From contig CM037590.1 of NCBI GenBank assembly GCA_021018995.1, forward strand, positions 103,665,097-103,729,096: a DNA stretch of 64,000 bases, given 5' to 3'. Position numbers and translations under genes: made by a program. How positions within the stretch are numbered: position 1 is the stretch's first letter; the number at the start of each line of letters is the position of its first letter. The notes beneath the pieces were generated by a model. That model was not told the origin of the DNA, searched no databases, and was given only the letters and a program-made list of their open reading frames with translations. The DNA is from Chloranthus sessilifolius (taxonomy: Eukaryota; Streptophyta; Magnoliopsida; Chloranthales; Chloranthaceae). Shown here piece after piece: positions 58,795 through 64,000 of the stretch.

Positions 58795-59490
58795 TTTATT
58801 GACTCAGTTGAGTGCATTATATTGGGTAAGTGGTCGTATTTCTAGTGAAATCAAGAAATAAATAGCCTAAATTAACTAGTGGGTGTGATAAATCATACCA
58901 CAATTCAACTGGGGGACCAAAGCGACTCAATTGAGTTGCATTATGTTGTTGGAGTTCAAGAGGTATGGTATACAATTGGCTGCGTTTCTAGTGAAATTGA
59001 CAAAGAATAAATTAAATAGTGGGTGTGACAAATCAATCCACATTTCAACAGGGCACCAATATGACTGAATCGAGTTGCATGATATTTGGTGACTGATGTA
59101 TGGTTCCCAGTTGCCTGCACTACAGTAAAATTAAGAAAGAAGTAGTCTAAACAAGCTAATGGGTGGGGCAAAATTAGTCCATGATTCAACAAGGGACCAA
59201 TATAATGGCTCCATCAAGTTGCATTATATTGGGTGGATGAGTTTAGTAGATATGGTCCACAGTTCACTTCATTTGTTGTGAAATAAAGAAAGTAATAGTC
59301 TAAAATAAGTAAAAACAGTGCTAAATTAGTTCACGATTCAATGGGGGACCAATATGATGACTCAATGGAGTTGCATTTATATTCAACAGGATGGCCCACA
59401 ATTTTTCTCATTTCTAGCAAAATTAAGAAAGAAATAATCTAAATTAACATGGAAGTGTTCTAAATCAGTATAGGGTTCAACAGGGGACTA
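58795..59490. repeat. Five-copy tandem repeat of about 125-150 bp
   Basis: Each unit has CAGGGGACCAATATGACTCAA, then TTGAGTTGCATTATATTGGG, TTTCTAGTGAAATTAAGAAAG, and CTAAATTAACTAGTGGGTG. Anchor GAGTTGCA-like sites lie near 58809, 58934, 59072, 59214 and 59368. Copies are clearly diverged. It follows directly on the last cyclin-like exon in transcript direction. Confidence 0.85.
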
Positions 59491-59557
59491 TAGCAAATTC
59501 TGCAACTACTCTTTGAACTTTAAAGTTTAAACCATAAGATTTGAACAAGAAACAAAC

Positions 59558-60108
59558 CTTTAATTGTGCTTAGAATGATTTCGATTGATCGAGAAATGGA
59601 TGGTTTGGGCGAGATTGATCCTCATTAATCCTTTAAAGAAAGCAATCGATGTAGGAGAAAGGCGTAACAGCTTGCATTCTCCACTTCAATGTGCTCAGCA
59701 CTAGAAGCACAATTCTTTGAATGGTCCTAGCTTCAAACACAAAGTTTGACTCACCAACCTGTTAAATTGACATTACTTTTGACAATTAGAGAAACAAGAA
59801 CACAACCCCACACACTTTTTATGAAAAAAATAAGGTTTCCAACTACTCCAATCAATACACATTTGATAGTCTACATTGAATACCATTAATTCACCTGTAA
59901 ATCTAGAGAGAGGCACTTCTGTTTCTTCCATCTTACCCTTCAATCATGAAAGGTCAAGGCAAATAAGATTATAATATTAAAGCAAAATCTTAGAGGTATT
60001 GGGTCTGGTTCAACAACTTACAGGGAGTTCATAAGCTGAAAGAAACCTATCCAAGCAATTTATAGATAACTAAGCACTCAAAGGTCCAAAGCTATAATGG
60101 TTATGAAC
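59558..60108 (-). pseudogene. D-type cyclin pseudogene, three internal exons
   Basis: D-cyclins bind CDKA and drive the G1/S step. Exon 2 (60108-60022, 87 bp) follows TTTAGCAG and reads VHNHYSFGPLSA, a TAG stop in place of the usual Tyr, then LSINCLDRFLSAYELP, ending at GTAAGT. Exon 3 (end at 59895) keeps only GKMEETEVPLS before a two-base loss in a CT run shifts the frame; its QLLAVACLSLAA part is decayed. Exon 4 (59758-59558, 201 bp) reads [40 protein letters not shown], then a TAA, and later SISRSIEIILSTIK in another frame, ending at GTTTGT. Exon borders fall at the positions known for plant D-cyclins. Exon 1 with the LxCxE motif and the C-terminal exons are absent. Introns are kept, so it is not a retrocopy. 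Confidence 0.9.
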
Positions 60109-60430
60109 CTGCTAAACCAAGCATATGCAGTCGATAGCTGAAAGCCAATGCTTGACAGATTACTTAATTGGGAAGCTGGTCAGAAATCATGTCCAGTTGC
60201 TAAAGATATTTGTGAACAAATACAGCAGAGTAAGAAGCTAAGGATATGTAAGTAGAGCTTAGCTCTCATATTGTTGATTCTTGAAGGAAAGCCAATATTT
60301 GAGATATATAATATTTTTTAAGACCACCGATGATGATTTTGATGCTCTATTTTTCATTAAAGCTGGTCAATGGTTCAAAATAAATGTAAATTAATTTGTT
60401 CAAACTAGATACTATGTAGTAGCGCCTTAC

Positions 60431-60545
60431 AGGGATCTCTAGATCTGCTTTGGGAGACACAAATGCTCGATGAACCATAGGCTTCAGTTTTGCTGCTTCG
60501 CGAAGTGCTATACCCTCAAGATCCCTAAAATTTCTTTCCCTCAGT
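60431..60545 (-). other. Unassigned exon-like frame
   Basis: On the - strand an open frame reads LRERNFRDLEGIALREAAKL then KPMVHRAFVSPKADLEIP and meets a good donor, CCCT/GTAAGG. Composition and codon use look like a real exon. I do not recognise the protein. It lies between the thioredoxin-like exons and the cyclin exons, in the same orientation. Confidence 0.4.
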
Positions 60546-60599
60546 GTTGGGTCTTACCAAGCCTCGCTAAAACTAAAGCACATTCATGCCAAAACCAAC

Positions 60600-60728
60600 C
60601 TCAAGGTCGAATCCCGACCTTGAGGCCATCCTAGGGATATATATCATGTGCTACTCCGACATGTGCTAACTTGGGGCGCACACGTTCCCCTGGGATTAGT
60701 CTGACGCTCTAAGAGGCCCAGACATCCA

Positions 60729-60732
<4 letters not shown>
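60600..60732 (+). mobile_element. SINE-like tRNA-derived repeat
   Basis: AAGGTCGAATCCCGACCTTG contains a B-box-like GGTCGAATCCC. It is followed by GCGCACACGTTCCCCTGGGA and TTAGTCTGACGC, sequence common in plant SINE bodies, ending at the TA run. The A box was not found. Confidence 0.35.

Positions 60733-60794
<62 letters not shown>
60733..60794. repeat. (TA)n microsatellite
   Basis: About 60 bases of TA. Confidence 0.97.
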
Positions 60795-60798
<4 letters not shown>

Positions 60799-60967
60799 TC
60801 CTTGTTTCTATTTTCAATTGCTGCCAAGTAAAAAAAGCCATCTAATCTTCAAAAGTACTTAAAAGTCTTATCATGCATAATCATGAAGGAACCGACCTAA
60901 GGTAACAACGTTAAGATTTTATAAAATTAAGCTAAAGCATCAAAATTTTAAGATTGATGCCCCAAAC

Positions 60968-61194
60968 CTTGGTTTTTATTGTTTTCCATCATATTATAAA
61001 GCTTCAACTTATCGAGTGTACCTGCAATACAACGAAAAAATAATTAACATTTTAACTATAAGTATCAAACTGAATTTGTTGTACCAAAAGAGGTCACAAA
61101 ATGAGACAAAGGAAGTAGCATGCCATGGTGCACAACAGGTTTTACACCGGGGTCTTTTAGATAAACAATAGCAGGGGCTGATTCCACCTCAAAC
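60968..61194 (-). pseudogene. Two exons of a thioredoxin-fold (DnaJ/thioredoxin-type) protein
   Basis: Exon A (61194-61124) follows TTTAACAG and reads FEVESAPAIVYLKDPGVKPV then VHHG. The APAIV-LKDPG stretch is the cis-Pro part of a thioredoxin fold, as I recall it from a plant family with DnaJ and thioredoxin domains. Exon B (61021-60968, 54 bp) follows TTGCAG and reads TLDKLKLYNMMENNKNQ, ending at GTTTGG. The split Gly codon joins in frame. Exon A ends at a GC donor (CATG/GCATGC) where GT is expected; reading through would add about 14 residues to a GT at 61081. No DnaJ part or further exons were found, so this is a fragment. Whether it is transcribed is open. Confidence 0.65.
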
Positions 61195-62653
61195 CTGTTA
61201 AAGCACTATAAAAGCATTAAAGGTCATGATTCACATATATTAAGGGAAAACTTACATTTAATGGTGAAATATGTGAATATATCAAACAAAAACAAACTTT
61301 TTCTTCACTTATTATTCTCTCAAGGTGAGTAAACATCGCAACTGATCTCTAAAAAAAAGTGCTCAACTGTTACTGTTTAAAGGGAAAAACTACATTAAAA
61401 AAACAAAATAGAAACAGACAGATCATGGTATTAATAATTGATCGCCCAATTTTAAATAAAAGCATTGAGATTAAATCGAAATAAAGTGACTGAACATCCT
61501 TTGGTTCTTTTCATTTAAGTTGAGCTCCTTGAGTGTTATTGGGTAAATAGGCAATCTTCATAGTCGATAACCTAACTTCCAAAAAACATTACAATTTTAT
61601 TAAATGAGCAAGAGTGCCCTAAATTAGACAGAAAAGTTTCTAAAATTATAGAACACAACCTAGGGCCTTATTTGAAATATTAGATGACATTTTATTGTCA
61701 TAAATTGCAAATCCATGAGGGTGAATAATTATAAAATGAAAACTAATCATGATCATTCAGTTGTCCAAGCTTTTTGGGGCCCGATTTATTAATTGAAAAA
61801 ATCGTTGAATATGAAATCTGTCAATTTTCATTTCTAACTATTTAAAGATCCAACTGCCCTAACACAACCTAGTTACCCCTATGATATCTCCCCTCTTTAT
61901 GAATGTTACACCAATATTCAACACGAACAGGGACCTTTACTCTTGATAGGATTAGATGGGGGAAAACCCATTTCTCTCCGTTAAAGAAAGCTCAGCATCA
62001 TCATTGATGATGGAGCATCATGCAAAATTGCTTTTTTTCTAATTAATAAAATAATCTAATTGTTATGATCACACTTAGCACCATCAAAACTGATAATTCC
62101 CCTGATTCTACACTTATCATTTGATTCAAACTCTCAAATTGACGGAGCATAGGTATAATTTTTAGATATGACACACCAACTTGATTGGATAGACTGGTAA
62201 TTACACAATTTTGTTAAATAAAGTATAACCATCATCAATGATGGCACTTATCAACAATGCCCTTAGCGAAACACTTGTTGTTTGAACAAATAGCTAAGAG
62301 TTCTACTATCCAATTCCTCTTGGATATATCAAGGAGTAAAATCTTTAGCTAGGATTCCAACTTGTTACACCCTTCAAGAAACCTCTCCATTCCACTTTTA
62401 ATTTAATCTTTAACATTATGAATTTGGCACATAATCTGAATTCAATTTATCCTTGAATAAGCCAAGACTACACTCATTGCTCCACCAGTCCCCTAAAACT
62501 TTCATCCCTTAGCCACATATTGAAGGGTCACGACCCCCTCCCGCCAGATGTACACTTAAGAATTTTTGTCCAAACGAATCATAATCCTACATATGAGATT
62601 GGGCATAACAATTTACCCAAATTAGCAGGTCAACCAGCCCACAAGTTCAGATA
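61195..62653. other. Unassigned DNA
   Basis: AT-rich, with no exon or repeat similarity noticed. It could be former intron or spacer of the gene fragments around it. Confidence 0.3.
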
Positions 62654-63078
62654 GGCTGCGTATGGCATTGCTCTTTGGTAGCCCCTGCCATAGCAAAGCT
62701 CACCTGCTTTAGCAAGTTACCATCTTCTTTGTTAACATCCTGGTACCTGCTTTAGCAGGTTACCATCTTCTTTGTTAACATCCTGGTACCTGCTTTAGCA
62801 GGTACCCCTTCTCCTTTATAACTCATTGCATAGCAAGATTTTATGCATGATTTACTTGCACTAGCAGTTCTACCCTCCTCTCTACTAGCTCCCTATCAGA
62901 GCAAATAGAATTAGCTCTGACAAGGAGTGAGTAGAGAGGAGAGTAGAACTGCTAAATAGGTAAATCATGCTGCTAAAGCAGGAGTACTGAAAGATGTTAA
63001 CAAAGAGGATGGTAACCTGCTAAAGCAGGTGAGTTCTGCTATGGCAGGGGCTACCAAAGAGCAATGCCATGCGCAGCC
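62654..63078. mobile_element. Foldback MITE with long inverted repeats
   Basis: GGCTGCGTATGGCATTGCTC at the left end and GAGCAATGCCATGCGCAGCC at the right are inverted copies; the inversion extends over most of the 425 bp, so the RNA would fold into a long hairpin. The left arm holds three copies of a 40-base unit with the palindrome CCTGCTTTAGCAGG and TTACCATCTTCTTTGTTAAC; the right arm has one. The interior has GTTCTACCCTCCTCTCTACT and its complement. Target duplication not resolved (TA or a longer, diverged one). Confidence 0.8.
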
Positions 63079-63079
63079 A

Positions 63080-63420
63080 TAATCTCCATGAACTCCTTAA
63101 TTCCTTCGGTACATTGACTACCCTCACCTTCTCATAATTCTTAGTGTTAAAATCCACAGCAGTGCACCATGGGGCCTACCAGCTACTCCAAAAGACCTTC
63201 TCTAAGAATATTATAATTAGCACCATATGCCCCTGTCAAAGCCCACACCTTTCCGAAGTCCTTATATTTAAAGTTAACAAACACAGAGCACGAACACACC
63301 ATATAACTTCTATCTCCAACATAAAGACACTCCAAACCTCCACTATCCCCCTGCGCAGCAGTGGAATTTAACACTTCCTAGTACCATTGATTTCCTGGGG
63401 CTATAAGGCTAGTTTTATGG
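63080..63420 (-). pseudogene. LINE endonuclease fragment
   Basis: On the - strand YVGDRSYMVCSCSVFVNFKY then KVWALTGAYGANYN and, in another frame, PWCTAVDFNTKNYEKVRV fit the middle of an L1 ORF2 endonuclease (the TGVYGP and WC-GDFN motifs). Short and frame-shifted. It is separate from the two LINEs described above. Confidence 0.45.
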
Positions 63421-63832
63421 GTATCAGTAGTATCCCACTTTGTCTCCTAAAGGTTAAAAGCAATCAGTTTGCACTCTATAATCACAGGTTCATGGAAGCA
63501 CTTTTGTGCAAAACCACAGATTCCCCATCAACAAGCTCGGCTTCTCCTAAAACCAATTCATGTGTTGATACAATCCATTACAGTAGGAGTGCCATAAGGA
63601 CTTTTTAAAACATGTAGATTAAAACTCACCTGTTGCAACACACAACATTTAAAAAAAAGCCTTCAATCTTTTCTTCCAAACCTCAAAGGATTAATTTCAG
63701 ATTCATTAGATTTACAAGTAGGAAAGGAAAGGACAGAAAAATAAATAAACTAATATTAGAATATGCATTAATAACCTATCTCATTCAAAAAAGAAAAACA
63801 TAAAATCACGTTCATAGGACAAAACCTCCATA
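63421..63832. other. Unassigned DNA
   Basis: No assignable feature between the LINE piece and the H2B frame. Confidence 0.3.
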
Positions 63833-64000
63833 TTAGGAACAAACCATCAACCATATCAAAGGGTGAACCAGCTTCAAGACCTTGAAGATATAGATCTTAT
63901 AGGTCTCGACACTTTTCTTGGTGCGCTTCTTCTTCCTGTCGCTGCCTGCGCCACCTTCTTTAGGCAGTCTCTTCCCTGCCTTGGGAGCCTTCTCTGCTAC
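63833..64000 (-). pseudogene. Histone H2B, N-terminal part with an aberrant end
   Basis: Histone H2B pairs with H2A in the nucleosome. On the - strand from the window edge the frame reads [20 protein letters not shown] then [20 protein letters not shown] and VLKLVHP, matching plant H2B through the basic tail and the first helix of the fold. After His-Pro the usual DIGISSKAMG does not follow. Instead it reads LIWLMVCS and stops at 63833-63835, so the rest of the histone fold is missing. The start codon lies outside the window. Plant H2B genes usually lack introns and no donor site is evident, so this is more likely a truncated copy than a spliced gene. Confidence 0.85.

Overview
The window is repeat-rich nuclear DNA from a flowering plant, almost certainly a eudicot. 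It has plant-type Ty3/gypsy retrotransposons (Tekay/Del chromoviruses and Tat/Ogre-like elements), a plant L1 LINE with a DUF4283 first ORF, CACTA and hAT miniature elements, tRNA-derived SINEs, and fragments of plant genes (NPF transporter, D-type cyclin, a thioredoxin-fold protein, histone H2B). I cannot name the species. I see no complete, intact host protein gene, no rRNA, no functional tRNA and no CRISPR.

Layout. 1-12.9 kb: fossil chromovirus sequence on the + strand, made of the end of one LTR (1-1659), part of a second LTR (1661-3841), a degenerate gag-pol with chromodomain (3842-8275) and a 4.6 kb 3' LTR (8276-12888). 12.9-15.5 kb: small repeats, including a CACTA MITE with its target duplication and a SINE. 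15.5-39.6 kb: one L1 LINE split by a 17.6 kb Tat/Ogre-like retrotransposon (16451-34095). The split is base-exact: the LINE reading resumes after the element, and short target duplications (atgtc/acgtc) flank it. That element carries a 2.2 kb TRIM-like element (28254-30411) near its 3' end, and the LINE carries a hAT MITE (34262-34832). The insertion order is therefore LINE, then the large LTR element, then the TRIM.

39.6-49 kb: hAT and CACTA miniature elements, a SINE, two exons of an NPF (NRT1/PTR) transporter on the - strand, a LINE 3' end, and a block rich in a TCCCATCGC motif. 49.2-57.1 kb: the 3' part of a second Tat-like element with its LTR, an Athila/Tat-type tail on the - strand, and a 2.5 kb chromovirus LTR on the - strand (54094-56593). 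57.1-64 kb: lower repeat content, with four - strand gene remnants: D-cyclin exons with stops and frameshifts, two thioredoxin-fold exons, an unassigned exon-like frame, and an H2B reading frame that loses its histone fold at the window edge.

Two patterns stand out. (1) Most of the LTRs, from different families, carry an array of a short, usually palindromic motif, and each family has its own motif. (2) Four chromovirus LTRs each hold a short acidic reading frame 280-460 bp from the LTR end, placed behind an AG splice-acceptor-like site. In two of them a donor-like site is also visible, on the far side of the palindrome array. This suggests an intron inside the LTR. Coordinates come from reading the sequence by eye. 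Element families are assigned by recognised protein motifs, not by database search.
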